A DNA stretch of 64,000 bases from Pseudomonas viridiflava (GTDB lineage: Bacteria; Pseudomonadota; Gammaproteobacteria; Pseudomonadales; Pseudomonadaceae): NCBI RefSeq assembly GCF_900582195.1, contig NZ_UTHA01000125.1, positions 61,769 through 125,768 on the forward strand, read 5' to 3'. The translations under genes were made by a program, and so were the position numbers. This document shows positions 34,796 to 44,545 of the stretch, piece after piece (position 1 is the stretch's first letter; the number at the start of each line of letters is the position of its first letter). Below the pieces are notes generated by a model that had not been told where the DNA came from, made no database searches, and was given only the letters and a program-made list of their open reading frames with translations.

Positions 34796-35265
34796 GTCAG
34801 GCTCCCGTTGTGCCCGGCCACCTGTTTGATCGCCTCGATGATCCGCAAGTGCGTACCACAGCGGCACAGGTTGCCGGCCATGTGCTCGCGAATGGTCGCC
34901 TCATCCGGGTGTGGATTACGCTCAAGCAACGCCTGCGCGCGCATCAGCATGCCGGCAATGCAGTAGCCGCATTGTGCCGCCTGTTTTTCGATGAACGCCG
35001 CTTGCAGAGCGCCGGGCTCTTCCGCGCTACCGAGGCTTTCCACGGTGCGGATTTTTTTGCCTTCGAGGCCGGCGCAGGGCGTCAGGCAGGCGAACACCGG
35101 TCGATCATCGACGATCACCGTGCAGGCGCCGCATTGCCCGAGACCGCAGCCGTATTTGGCGCCGTTGAGGTTCAAGTGATTGCGCAGCGCATACAGCAGC
35201 GGCATGTCCGGCTCCAGCTCCAACGGTTGCGCGGCTCCGTTGACGTTGAGGGTGATCTGGCTCAT
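34792..35265 (-). CDS. 2Fe-2S subunit of the periplasmic molybdo-aldehyde dehydrogenase
   Basis: A 157-residue small subunit with two 2Fe-2S clusters. The plant-ferredoxin cluster is in YGCGLGQCGACTVIVDD plus a later Cys (PVFACLTPC); the second is in CGYCIAGM and NLCRCGTH. It has no signal of its own, so it is presumably exported with the Tat-tagged large subunit. Its start overlaps the stop of the cytochrome gene and its stop overlaps the large-subunit start, both by 4 bp. Confidence 0.94.
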   Translation of the reverse strand: MSQITLNVNGAAQPLELEPDMPLLYALRNHLNLNGAKYGCGLGQCGACTVIVDDRPVFACLTPCAGLEGKKIRTVESLGSAEEPGALQAAFIEKQAAQCGYCIAGMLMRAQALLERNPHPDEATIREHMAGNLCRCGTHLRIIEAIKQVAGHNGSLT

Positions 35266-36542
35266 TTCGTCTCCTGACGTAACGCTTCAATAGTGGAAGA
35301 AAGGTCGGCCCACGGTTGATCGGGGCTGGCTTGCTGACGCAGATACGCGGCCAGTGCGCCGAGTTGCGCGTTGTCGAGACTGGCGGCGAACGCCGGCATT
35401 ACCGGGCCGGGCGATCCGGGTGTGGCGGGCAGCCCTTCAAGCACGGTTTTGAGGAAGTTGCGCGAACTGGTCGCTTGCAGCGCCGAGGTGTTTTGCAACC
35501 CCGGGCGACCATCGATGGTGCGCATCGGTGCCGCCGGGCCATGGCAGCCGGCGCAGGCGCTGCTGAAGAGCAGGGCGCCGGTCGAGTGGTCCGTCGGGGC
35601 ACTGGCAGGCGTCTTGGGCGTTGTCTCTGTCACCGAAGGCGGGTTTTCCAGACTGAGCAGGTATTCGGCAATCGCCTCGGCTTCACTGGCGGGCAAGCGC
35701 GCCAGACTCAAACTGACCGGACGCATCGGGCCGGCGGGTGTGCCGTGGCCATCAACGATCTCGGCGCGCAGATAGCTCACCAGTTGCTCACGACGCCACG
35801 GGTTGCCGCGCTGGCCCATGCCGACCAGCGCGGGCGCTTGCCAGCCATCGACGCTGCCGCCCTGCAAGTATTCCGAGGATTTTTCCGCGCCGATCGGGTT
35901 CAGCGGCGAATGGCAGCCAGCGCAATGGCCCGGCCCGTCGACCAGATAACGTCCGCGATTCCACGCCCCGCTGCGCCCGGCAAGCGGCGTCAGTGGCTCA
36001 CCGTGCAGGAACAGCAGGTTCCAGAACGCCACCAACGGACGAATGTTCATCGGGAAATTCATCTGGTTCTGCGCGGCCCGCGCGTGCACGGCGGGGCCGC
36101 TCATCAAGTAGGCGTAGGCGTCGGCGATGTCTGCTGCGCTCATACGCCGGTAGTGCACGTAGGGGAACGCCGGATAGAGAAAATGACCATCACGAGCAAT
36201 GCCCTGACGCATCGCCCGCTCGAAGGCTGGCAGTGACCATTGACCGATACCGGTCTCTACGTCCGGGGTGATATTGGTGCTGTACAGCGTGCCGAACGGC
36301 GTTACCAGCGGCAGCCCGCCGGCCAGATATTCACCGCCGGGGCGGGTATGGCAGACCGCACAATCGCCGGCCTCGACCACCCGCGCCCCGCGTTGCAACT
36401 GCGCGGCGGCGAACGTCGGCGGCCGCTCGATGGGCGCAATCGCCGGGCGCCACATCAGCCAAACGGCACCGATCAGGCCGATCACAGCGACGACGGCCAC
36501 GCTGATCCATAGCGTTCTGGACTTCAGCAAATAGCGGTTCAT
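35262..36542 (-). CDS. Membrane-anchored triheme cytochrome c of the aldehyde dehydrogenase
   Basis: A 426-residue cytochrome with an N-terminal TM/signal segment (LWISVAVVAVIGLIGAVWLMW, about 11-31) and three CXXCH haem sites: CAVCH, CAGCH and CAGCH. Each is followed by the usual Met-containing C-terminal part of a class I domain. It is first in the operon, so haem-based electron transfer from the molybdo-enzyme to the respiratory chain is built in. This matches three-component periplasmic aldehyde dehydrogenases of acetic acid bacteria and Pseudomonas. Confidence 0.92.
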   Translation of the reverse strand: MNRYLLKSRTLWISVAVVAVIGLIGAVWLMWRPAIAPIERPPTFAAAQLQRGARVVEAGDCAVCHTRPGGEYLAGGLPLVTPFGTLYSTNITPDVETGIGQWSLPAFERAMRQGIARDGHFLYPAFPYVHYRRMSAADIADAYAYLMSGPAVHARAAQNQMNFPMNIRPLVAFWNLLFLHGEPLTPLAGRSGAWNRGRYLVDGPGHCAGCHSPLNPIGAEKSSEYLQGGSVDGWQAPALVGMGQRGNPWRREQLVSYLRAEIVDGHGTPAGPMRPVSLSLARLPASEAEAIAEYLLSLENPPSVTETTPKTPASAPTDHSTGALLFSSACAGCHGPAAPMRTIDGRPGLQNTSALQATSSRNFLKTVLEGLPATPGSPGPVMPAFAASLDNAQLGALAAYLRQQASPDQPWADLSSTIEALRQETK

Positions 36543-36837
36543 GGGACAAAGAAAAACGCGGCAGGCAATGGCAGAACTGATGGGATACGGGTCATGACAA
36601 CGCTCCTTGTAACAGCCGGGGAAGGGCGCCGATAGGGACGACGGCGCCAGGGGCCAAAGCGTAGAGAAACCGTCTGCGCGGGAGAATCAGCGGCGCACGC
36701 AACAGCGCGTTGCGCGAGAAGCAACGCCCGCGCCGTTGCGCCGGACGCATCAGTGCGTTGCCCGCCGCGTGGATTCTGCGCATCGCCACAGGGCCGTAGC
36801 CTTGGCAGCACTTTCCTGAACTCAATGAGGTGTCATC

Positions 36838-38037
36838 ATGCTCACGGGCAACCCGGCCGTTGCGGCCAACGCCGAACAGCCAACTTCACTTTCCGGCCTG
36901 ATGGTCGCGTTCCTGGCATTCTGCTGTGGCGCGGTTGTGGCCAATCTTTATTACGCGCAGCCAATCGTCGAGCTGATTGCACCGCAGATCGGTCTGTCCA
37001 GCGCCAATGCCAGCCTGATCGTTTCGCTGACGCAGTTTGGTTACGCGCTGGGCCTGTTACTGCTGGTGCCACTGGCCGACCTGATGGAAAACCGCCGGCT
37101 GGTGGTCGGCTTTACCTTGGCGGCGAGCGTCACGCTATTGTGCGCCGGGCTGACTCATTCGCCGTCGATGTTCCTGCTGTTGTCTTTGCTCATCGGTCTG
37201 ACGTCGGTGGCTGTGCAGATCCTTGTGCCGCTGGCGGCGCACCTGGCACCCGAGGCCAGCCGTGGCCGCGTCGTCGGCAATATCATGAGCGGCCTGCTGC
37301 TGGGCATTCTGTTGTCGCGGCCACTGTCGAGCCTGTTGGTTGAAGTGTTCGGCTGGCGTGGGGTGTTTTACAGCGCGGCGGCCCTGATGGCGGTCATCGC
37401 GCTGATCACTGCAGTGGCGCTGCCACCTCGGCTGCCGACGCATAAAGCCACCTATGCTGCGCTGATCGGTTCGGTGTTTGCCTTGGCCCGGCGCTATCCG
37501 CTGTTGCGTCAGCGCTCGCTGTATCAAGGGCTGTTGTTTGCCAGTTTCAGTCTGTTCTGGACCCTCGCACCGATTGAACTGATGCGTCACCACGGCTTTA
37601 CTCAGACGCAAGTCGCGATTTTTGCACTGGTCGGTGCGGTGGGGGCCATTGCGGCGCCGATTGCCGGGCGTCTGGCCGATGCCGGGCACGGTCGTCGCGG
37701 CACGCTGGTCGCATTGCTGCTGGCGCCGGTTTCGCTGTTGATCGCCGCGCTCCCGGGCAGCGGCTATGTCTGGCTGGTGGTGTGCGCGGTGCTGCTGGAT
37801 TTCGCCGTGCAATTGAACATGGTGCTCGGCCAGCGTGAGGTCTACGCCCTCGATCCCCACAGCCGTGCGCGCCTGAATGCGGTGTACATGACCAGCATTT
37901 TCGTCGGCGGCGCCGCGGGTTCGCTGGTCGCCAGTCCGCTTTACGAGCATTTCGGCTGGAACCTGTCCGCCGTCACGGTGGCGCTGCTGCCAGCGCTCGC
38001 GCTCGGGTTGTTCCTGAGCCGCAAGGCCGATGTCTGA
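36838..38037 (+). CDS. MFS transporter (YgaY/NepI-like)
   Basis: A 399-residue twelve-TM transporter. TM1 is VAFLAFCCGAVVANLYYAQPIVELIA; the motif VPLADLMENRRLVVGFTL between TM2 and TM3 matches motif A of the DHA1-like group (YfcJ/YgaY/NepI). It is divergent from the cytochrome operon across 295 bp in which I find no gene. A LysR gene follows 94 bp downstream. An export role for small metabolites is family-based inference. Confidence 0.88.
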   Translation: MLTGNPAVAANAEQPTSLSGLMVAFLAFCCGAVVANLYYAQPIVELIAPQIGLSSANASLIVSLTQFGYALGLLLLVPLADLMENRRLVVGFTLAASVTLLCAGLTHSPSMFLLLSLLIGLTSVAVQILVPLAAHLAPEASRGRVVGNIMSGLLLGILLSRPLSSLLVEVFGWRGVFYSAAALMAVIALITAVALPPRLPTHKATYAALIGSVFALARRYPLLRQRSLYQGLLFASFSLFWTLAPIELMRHHGFTQTQVAIFALVGAVGAIAAPIAGRLADAGHGRRGTLVALLLAPVSLLIAALPGSGYVWLVVCAVLLDFAVQLNMVLGQREVYALDPHSRARLNAVYMTSIFVGGAAGSLVASPLYEHFGWNLSAVTVALLPALALGLFLSRKADV

Positions 38038-38131
38038 ACATCCAGCAGGTGCCGGCAAGCACGGCGGTACAAGACGTCGGGGGAACAGTGATGCACAATC
38101 ATCCGCGTTCCCTATCGACCGGACCCCGCTT

Positions 38132-39043
38132 ATGGACAAGTTGCTGGCACTGAAGATGTTTGTCGAAACCGTGCGCTGCGGAGGCTATTCCTCGGCAGCG
38201 CGCAAACTCGGGATATCCACGTCGTCAGTGACACGGCAAGTGGCCGGGCTGGAGCACGAGCTGGGCGCGAGCCTGCTCAATCGCACCACGCGCAACACCA
38301 GCGTGACCGTTGCCGGCCAGACCTATTTCGAAAAAGCCGTGGCGATTCTCGACGCAATCGACGAAGCCGATGCCGTCGTTGCCGATCGTGGCGCCGAAGC
38401 GCAGGGCCGTCTGCGCATCAGCGTGCCGGTGGAGTTTGGCCGGCGCCTGATCGCGCCGCACCTGGGCCGTTTGCTCGAGCGGCATCCGGGTCTGGAGATC
38501 AGTCTGTCGCTGAGCGATCAGGTCAGCGACCTGCTCAGCGAGCAGATCGATGTTTCCGTGCGGCTCGGATCGTCGGTGGTCAGTGACGATATCGTCAGCA
38601 AACGCGTGGGGCAGTTTGAACGCTGGGTGGTGGCCAGTCCGACGTATCTGGCGCGTAGCGCGGCGCTCTGTCATCCACGGGATTTGCTCGAGCACCAATG
38701 CCTGCGTTTCGATTACGGCGGCACCCACCAGCACTGGACCTTTCAGAATGAAGAGGCGCCCATTCAGCTCAATGTCCACGGGCGCCTGCAAAGCAACAAC
38801 GCCGACATCCTGCGCGAAGCCGCGATCGGTGGCGGCGGGGTGACGCTGCTGGCCGACTGGCTGGTACGCGATGACGTGGCAGCCGGCCGGTTGACCCGCT
38901 TGCTTGAGCGCTACGAGGTCAATCCCGGCAGTGCCAGCACGTGCATCAACGCGTTGTATTTACCCAATCACCGTGGCTCTAGCCGGATCAATGTGTTTAT
39001 CGATTTCCTGATGGAAATTCTCAGCCCGGCGGCCGCAGCGTGA
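38132..39043 (+). CDS. LysR-family transcriptional regulator
   Basis: LTTR of 303 residues. The ATG at 38132 gives the canonical MDKLLALKMFVETVRCGGYSSAARKLGIS; the frame is open further upstream into the MFS stop, but that stretch is not LTTR-like. HTH: SSAARKLGISTSSVTRQVAGLE; effector domain: QGRLRISVPVEFGRRLIAPHLG. It probably regulates the upstream MFS gene, though same-strand placement makes this less certain than for the divergent pairs. Confidence 0.9.
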   Translation: MDKLLALKMFVETVRCGGYSSAARKLGISTSSVTRQVAGLEHELGASLLNRTTRNTSVTVAGQTYFEKAVAILDAIDEADAVVADRGAEAQGRLRISVPVEFGRRLIAPHLGRLLERHPGLEISLSLSDQVSDLLSEQIDVSVRLGSSVVSDDIVSKRVGQFERWVVASPTYLARSAALCHPRDLLEHQCLRFDYGGTHQHWTFQNEEAPIQLNVHGRLQSNNADILREAAIGGGGVTLLADWLVRDDVAAGRLTRLLERYEVNPGSASTCINALYLPNHRGSSRINVFIDFLMEILSPAAAA

Positions 39044-39053
39044 TCTCTGCGGC

Positions 39054-40190
39054 TCAGCGGCGACCGGTCCGCGTACTCACATCCACCCACACGGCCAACA
39101 CCAGAATGCTGCCCTTGACGATCATCTGCCAGTAGCTGTCGACATCGAGCATGGACATGCCGTTGTCCAGACTGGTAATGACCAGCGCGCCGAGGAGGGC
39201 GCCGTACACCGTGCCGGAGCCGCCGCGCATGGAGGTGCCGCCGATGAAACAGGCGGCGATGGCGTCGAGTTCGCCCATGCTGCCGGCCGAAGGCGAACCG
39301 GCGGCCAGGCGCGCGGTGTTGACCACGCCGGCGAGGGCGCACATCACGCCCATGATCCCGAAGATCCACAGCTTCACCGCCTGCACATTGATCCCGGACA
39401 GGCGCGTCGCTTCCATGTTGCTGCCCACCGCATAGACGCGGCGGCCGAACACGGTCTGGCTGGTCACGTAGCTGAATACGCCCAGCAGAATCAGCAGCAA
39501 CAACACCGGCACGGGAATACCGTCATAGCTGTTCAGCGTCTGCACGAAGCCGGCGAGCACGGCGCCGATCACCAACACGCGGATGACATCGCGCACCAAT
39601 GAGTGCGCCGCCAGGCCGTGAAGGGCGCGATTGCGTCGTTGTTTCCAGGTGAGGAACACGGTCAGCGCAAACAGCAAAATGCCCAGGCCAGTGCCGATCG
39701 CGTGGGGCAGATAACCCTGGCCGATGTAAACCAGCTCCGGCGATACCGGCGCGATGGTCGTGCCGCCGGTAATCCCCAGCAGAATCCCGCGAAAAGCCAG
39801 CATGCCGCCCAGGCCGACGATGAACGAGGGGATGCGCAGGTAAGCCGCCATGTAGCCGTTGGCGAGGCCGATCATCAGGCCACACAGGGCGACCAGACTC
39901 AGATTCGCCAGCAGCGGAATGTGGTAGACCACATCAAGAATCGCCGCGAGACCACCGAGCAGGCCGAGCAATGAACCGACTGACAAATCGATCTCGCCGC
40001 TGATGATCACCAGCACCATGCCGCAGGCAAGAATCCCGGTAATGGACATTTGCCGCAGCAGATTGGACAGGTTGCGCGGGGTCAGGAATCCGCCCTCGGT
40101 CTGCCAGCTGAAGAACAGCCAGATCAGCACCACGGCAAACACCAGCGCGAGCATTTTGTAGCGGGTGAACAGTTGTTTGACCTGATTCAT
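39054..40190 (-). CDS. xylH: D-xylose ABC transporter, permease
   Basis: Membrane subunit of the high-affinity xylose importer, 378 residues. Ten or so hydrophobic segments and the family motifs ITGILACGMVLVIISGEIDLSVGS, IVGLGGMLAFRGILLGITGG and VYAVGSNMEATRLSGINV identify the RbsC/XylH group. The length (XylH is larger than RbsC) and position after xylG fit XylH. Its start immediately follows the xylG stop (adjacent codons), showing tight coupling. Confidence 0.95.
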   Translation of the reverse strand: MNQVKQLFTRYKMLALVFAVVLIWLFFSWQTEGGFLTPRNLSNLLRQMSITGILACGMVLVIISGEIDLSVGSLLGLLGGLAAILDVVYHIPLLANLSLVALCGLMIGLANGYMAAYLRIPSFIVGLGGMLAFRGILLGITGGTTIAPVSPELVYIGQGYLPHAIGTGLGILLFALTVFLTWKQRRNRALHGLAAHSLVRDVIRVLVIGAVLAGFVQTLNSYDGIPVPVLLLLILLGVFSYVTSQTVFGRRVYAVGSNMEATRLSGINVQAVKLWIFGIMGVMCALAGVVNTARLAAGSPSAGSMGELDAIAACFIGGTSMRGGSGTVYGALLGALVITSLDNGMSMLDVDSYWQMIVKGSILVLAVWVDVSTRTGRR

Positions 40191-41747
40191 TTACGCGGTC
40201 TTCCGATCATTATTGTTATGGCTGCCAGGCGGGGTGAGGGCGGCGGCGAGTACCTGTTCCTGGGTGAGTTCATGGTTGATGAAGTCACCACGCAACTGAC
40301 CTTCGCCGATCACCAGAACGCGGTCGGACACACCGAGCACTTCGGCCAGTTCCGACGAGACCATGATGATCGACACGCCGGCGGCGGCCAGCGCGCCCAT
40401 CAACTTGTAGATTTCGTATTTGGCGCCGACATCCACGCCTCGGGTCGGCTCATCGAGAATCAACACCCGGGGTTTGGCCAGCAGCATCTTCGCCAGCACG
40501 GCTTTTTGTTGATTGCCACCCGACAGGCTGGTGATCGGCAGGAACGGGCTGGCGGTCTTCAGGTGCAGGCGCGAGATTTCTCGATCGATGCTGCCCAGTT
40601 CGGCTTCGGCGTCGATGCGGGTCAGTTTCGAGTAGTTGTCCAGCACGGCGAGGGTGATGTTCTGGCCGACGCCCAGGTCTGGAATGATGCCTTGGCGTTT
40701 GCGGTCTTCCGGCACCAGACACAGGCCGGCACGGATTGATTTGAGCGGCGTGCGGGTGTCGATGGGATGCCCGTCCAGCCAGACTTCGCCCTCGTGGCGA
40801 CCGGGGTAAGCGCCGAACAGCGCGGTTACCAGTTCAGTGCGGCCGGCGCCGACCAGCCCGGCGATGCCGAGGATTTCGCCGCGTTTGAGCACGAAGGATA
40901 TATCGTCGACCCGTTTGCGCTTGGGGTTGTCGACGTCGTAGCAGGTGATGTGCCGGGCCTCGAAAATCACTTCGCCAATGTCGTGTGGCTCGCTGGGGTA
41001 GAGGTTGCTCATTTCCCGCCCCACCATCTGGGTGATGATCTGCGCAATATCCATGTCGGCCATGGCGGTGGTGGCGATGTGTTTGCCGTCGCGGATCACC
41101 GAAATGGTGTCGCACACGGCGGCCACTTCATCGAGTTTGTGCGAGATGTAGACGCAGGCAACGCCTTTGGCTTTGAGGTCGCGGATGATGTCCAGCAACA
41201 CCTCGATTTCCGAACGGCTCAAGGCCGAGGAGGGCTCGTCGAGGATCAGCAGGCGTGCCTTTTTATTGAGGGCCTTGGCGATCTCCACCAGTTGCTGATA
41301 ACCGCCGCCGTACTGCGAAACCGGCAGCGATACGTTCATGTCAGGGACTTTCAATTCGCGCATCAGGGCTTCGGCGCGGTGGATCATCGCCGGGTAATTC
41401 ATCCGTCCGCCGGGCAGCGTCAGTTCATGGCCCATGAAGATGTTTTCGGCCACCGACAGGTCGGGCACCAGGGTCAATTCCTGGTGAATGATGACGATGC
41501 CGGCAGCTTCCGTTTCGCTGATCGATTGCGCCCTGAGCGGTTGCCCGTCCCAGAGGATTTCACCGTCCCAGGTGCCGTGCGGGTAGACCGCCGAGAGGAT
41601 CTTCATCAGCGTGGACTTGCCGGCGCCATTCTCGCCGCACAGGCCAACGCATTCACCCGGCCTGACCTTGATGTCGATGCCGTTGAGCGCTTTGACACCG
41701 CCGAAGGTTTTGACGATGCCGTTCATTTGCAGCAGATAGTCGGACAT
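40191..41747 (-). CDS. xylG: D-xylose ABC transporter, ATP-binding protein
   Basis: Tandem ABC ATPase of 518 residues with two nucleotide-binding domains. The N-terminal Walker A is [17 protein letters not shown], with [15 protein letters not shown] and [15 protein letters not shown]. In the C-terminal half the degenerate Walker A is [16 protein letters not shown], with [16 protein letters not shown] and [13 protein letters not shown]. This is the typical sugar-importer (CUT2) ATPase. A REPIN separates it from xylF upstream. Confidence 0.95.
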   Translation of the reverse strand: MSDYLLQMNGIVKTFGGVKALNGIDIKVRPGECVGLCGENGAGKSTLMKILSAVYPHGTWDGEILWDGQPLRAQSISETEAAGIVIIHQELTLVPDLSVAENIFMGHELTLPGGRMNYPAMIHRAEALMRELKVPDMNVSLPVSQYGGGYQQLVEIAKALNKKARLLILDEPSSALSRSEIEVLLDIIRDLKAKGVACVYISHKLDEVAAVCDTISVIRDGKHIATTAMADMDIAQIITQMVGREMSNLYPSEPHDIGEVIFEARHITCYDVDNPKRKRVDDISFVLKRGEILGIAGLVGAGRTELVTALFGAYPGRHEGEVWLDGHPIDTRTPLKSIRAGLCLVPEDRKRQGIIPDLGVGQNITLAVLDNYSKLTRIDAEAELGSIDREISRLHLKTASPFLPITSLSGGNQQKAVLAKMLLAKPRVLILDEPTRGVDVGAKYEIYKLMGALAAAGVSIIMVSSELAEVLGVSDRVLVIGEGQLRGDFINHELTQEQVLAAALTPPGSHNNNDRKTA

Positions 41748-41791
41748 GGACAGGGCTCGTATATCAAAGACTCACACACCACTGAACCTGG

Positions 41792-41878
41792 GTGGGAGCG
41801 AGCCTGCTCGCGAAAGCGTCAGTTCAGACAATACTTCGTTGACTGACACAGCGCATTCGCGAGCAGGCTCGCTCCCAC
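41792..41878. repeat. REPIN: inverted pair of REP elements between xylF and xylG
   Basis: Two exactly complementary 23-bp REP copies (41792-41814, beginning GTGGGAGCGAGCCTGCTCGC, and 41856-41878) flank a 41-nt centre. This head-to-head arrangement and sequence are those of Pseudomonas fluorescens-group REPINs, mobilised in trans by RAYT transposases. In the xyl mRNA it would form a long stable stem downstream of xylF. Confidence 0.93.
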
Positions 41879-41902
41879 AAGGGTTTTTCGCATTACCGGA
41901 GA

Positions 41903-42904
41903 TCACTTCCCGGCAATTTGCGCCTTGGTGTAGAAGCCGTCCTGTTCGAGCAGGTCGATGTTGTCCTTGGTCAACGGTGTTGGCGTGAGCAGGATGGTGT
42001 CGACTTTTTTGCTGCCGTTGTCGTACTGCGAGCTGAAGGCGGGTTTTTCGTTGCGCGCCAGTTGCACCGAGAGCTTGGCCGCTTCGGTGGCGATCAGTTT
42101 CAATGGCTTGTACACGGTCATGGTTTGCGTGCCGGCGATCACTCGCTTGACTGCAGCAAGGTCAGCGTCCTGCCCGGAAATCGGCACCTTGCCGGCCAAC
42201 TGCTGCGCCGCCAGTGCCTGGATCGCGCCACCAGCCGTGGCGTCGTTGGAGGCAACGATGCCGTCGATTTTGTTGTCGTTGCGGGTCAAGGCGTTTTCAA
42301 CAATGCTCAGCGCTTCGGTCGGGTTCCATTCCTTCACCCACTGTTGGCCGACGATCTTGATATCGCCCTTGTCGATGGCTGGTTGCAGCACTTTCATCTG
42401 GCCTTCGCGCAGGATCTTGGCGTTGTTGTCGGTGGGCGCTCCACCGAGCAAAAAGTAATTGCCCTTGGGTGCGGCATTCAGTACGCCGCTGGCCTGCATC
42501 TCGCCGACTTTTTCGTTATCGAAGGAAATGTAGGCGTCGACATCAGCGTTGAGGATCAGCCGATCATAGGACACGACTTTGATCCCGGCTTTCTTCGCTT
42601 CGGCCACCGCGTTGGTCAGCACCGTAGCGTTGAACGGCACGATGACGATGACATCGACACCCCTTGAAATCAGGTTTTCGATCTGCGAAATCTGCTTCTG
42701 CTCGTTGGCATCGGCCGATTGCACGAAGACCTTGGCGTCCATTTTTTCTGCCGCCGCGACGAAATAGTCACGGTCACGCGACCAGCGCTCCAGGCGCAGG
42801 TCATCAATGGAGAAACCGATTTTCGGGTGGGCAGCGTCGGCCATCACCGGCAGTGACAGCAAGGCCAGAGCAGTGGCCAATAGCGTGCGTTTTACGTTCT
42901 TCAT
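41903..42904 (-). CDS. xylF: D-xylose ABC transporter, periplasmic binding protein
   Basis: Secreted xylose receptor of 333 residues. The start at 42904 gives a clean Sec signal (MKNVKRTLLATALALLSLPVMADA). The mature protein starts with the xylose-binding sequence KIGFSIDDLRLERWSRDRDYFVAAAEKM and contains NLISRGVDVIVIVPFN, VSYDRLILNADVDAYISFDNE and ISGQDADLAAVKRVIAGTQTMTVYKP, close to E. coli XylF. A longer in-frame extension is unsupported. It lies between xylA (149 bp) and the REPIN. Confidence 0.96.
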   Translation of the reverse strand: MKNVKRTLLATALALLSLPVMADAAHPKIGFSIDDLRLERWSRDRDYFVAAAEKMDAKVFVQSADANEQKQISQIENLISRGVDVIVIVPFNATVLTNAVAEAKKAGIKVVSYDRLILNADVDAYISFDNEKVGEMQASGVLNAAPKGNYFLLGGAPTDNNAKILREGQMKVLQPAIDKGDIKIVGQQWVKEWNPTEALSIVENALTRNDNKIDGIVASNDATAGGAIQALAAQQLAGKVPISGQDADLAAVKRVIAGTQTMTVYKPLKLIATEAAKLSVQLARNEKPAFSSQYDNGSKKVDTILLTPTPLTKDNIDLLEQDGFYTKAQIAGK

Positions 42905-43053
42905 AGTGGGGCGTCCTTTTATTGTTGTTGGAAAGACACGGCCTGACGATGAGTATCGGGCTGGTAAAACTGTAGAGAATCCGCAGACGCCGCAGGTACA
43001 GATTTGTCGTAGAAATGTCACCGCGTGGATGCGCCTGCAGACTCTCTGTGTGA

Positions 43054-44370
43054 TCAGCGATAGATAAACCGGTTGACGATGTTCTCGAGCATTTCCTGGC
43101 GGCCGCTGACGGCTTGCGGGTTCAACTCGTTGGTGAACGCGTGCTCGGCCAACGATTCAAGGTTGAAGTCGCCCGCCATCACTGCCTGCCCGAATGGCTG
43201 CTTCCAACCGGCGTAGCGTTGATCCTTGTGATGTTGCAGTTCGTCGTTCTGCACCATGGCGGCTGCGCGCTCCAAAGACAGGGCGAGAACATCCATGGCG
43301 CCGACGTGGCCATGGAACAGATCGATCTGATCGAGGCTTTGCCGACGAACCTTGGAATCGAAGTTGAAACCGCCATTCTTGAAGCCGCCAGCCTTGAGGA
43401 TTTCATAGGTGACCAGGGTCATTTCTTCGACGCTGTTGGGGAATTGGTCGGTGTCCCAGCCGTTTTGCGGATCACCCCGGTTGGCGTCGATGCTGCCGAA
43501 AATCCCCAGGGAGACGGCGGTCGCAATCTCGTGATGGAAGCTATGCCCGGCCAAAGTCGCGTGGTTAGCCTCGATGTTGACCTTGATTTCGTGCTCCAGC
43601 CCGAACTGCTGAAGAAAGCCAAACACGGTGGCGCTGTCGTAATCGTATTGGTGCTTGGTCGGCTCCTGCGGTTTGTGTTCGATTAGCAGGTCGCCGGTAA
43701 AACCGATCTTGTGCTTGTGCTCGACCACCATGCGCATGAAGCGGCCCAGTTGCTCGCGTTCGCGCTTCAAGTCCGTGTTGAGCAGGGTTTCGTAGCCTTC
43801 GCGGCCGCCCCACAACACGTAGTTGGCGCCTTTCAGGCGATGGGTCGCGTTCATGGCGCTGAACACCTGGGCAGCGGCGCAGGCGAACACTTCGGGATCG
43901 GGGTTGCTCGCGGCGCCGGCAGCGAAACGCGGATTGCTGAAGCAATTGGCGGTGCCCCACAACAGCTTGATGCCGCTGGCTTCCTGGTGTTGCTCGAGGT
44001 GATCAACCATCTGCGCGAAGTGGTTGCGGTACTCCTTCAGCGAACTGCCTTCCGGGGCGACATCGGTGTCATGGAAGCAGTAATAGTCGATACCTAGCTT
44101 GGAGAAGAATTCGAAGGCCGCTGCTGCCTTGCCGATGGCCATTTCCATCGGGTCGCCAGCGTGTTGCCATGGCCGCTTGAACGTCCCCGCGCCGAACACA
44201 TCGGAACCCGGCCAGACGAACGTGTGCCAGTAACAGGCGGCCATACGCAGGTGTTCGCGCATGGGTTTGCCGAGGATGATTTTATCGGCGTCGTAGTGAC
44301 GAAAGGAGAGGGGAGAATCGCTGTTTGGGCCTTCGTAGCGAATCGCATCGACATCGGGGAAATACTGCAT
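43054..44370 (-). CDS. xylA: D-xylose isomerase
   Basis: Converts D-xylose to D-xylulose in the cytosol; 438 residues, the length of group II xylose isomerases. Nearly all family landmarks are present: [31 protein letters not shown], the catalytic-His segment [28 protein letters not shown], the metal/catalytic Glu-x-Lys ([19 protein letters not shown]. coli has a Pro where His is found here), [17 protein letters not shown] and [20 protein letters not shown]. The start at 44370 ([14 protein letters not shown]) aligns with other XylA proteins. It is first in the xylAFGH unit and divergent from xylR; no xylulokinase gene lies in the window. Confidence 0.97.
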   Translation of the reverse strand: MQYFPDVDAIRYEGPNSDSPLSFRHYDADKIILGKPMREHLRMAACYWHTFVWPGSDVFGAGTFKRPWQHAGDPMEMAIGKAAAAFEFFSKLGIDYYCFHDTDVAPEGSSLKEYRNHFAQMVDHLEQHQEASGIKLLWGTANCFSNPRFAAGAASNPDPEVFACAAAQVFSAMNATHRLKGANYVLWGGREGYETLLNTDLKREREQLGRFMRMVVEHKHKIGFTGDLLIEHKPQEPTKHQYDYDSATVFGFLQQFGLEHEIKVNIEANHATLAGHSFHHEIATAVSLGIFGSIDANRGDPQNGWDTDQFPNSVEEMTLVTYEILKAGGFKNGGFNFDSKVRRQSLDQIDLFHGHVGAMDVLALSLERAAAMVQNDELQHHKDQRYAGWKQPFGQAVMAGDFNLESLAEHAFTNELNPQAVSGRQEMLENIVNRFIYR

Positions 44371-44545
44371 GGACCTTGTCCTTGTTGTTCTTGGCGGTGT
44401 CTCGATACTAGCAACGGCCCTGTGCCCGCTGATTATGAAAAACATCAACACGGGGTGCGATTTTGCGTATTGAGCTTCTTCGGCCACGCGCCTAGTCTGT
44501 GCCAATCGCCTCCGTGACCAGAGGCCCGGAACAAGCATAAAAACA

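Noticed and set aside
36539..36811. Arg-rich minus-strand frames upstream of the triheme cytochrome gene
   Set aside because: Composition is typical of non-coding high-GC DNA and there is no start signal or family match; the stretch is better read as the divergent promoter region.
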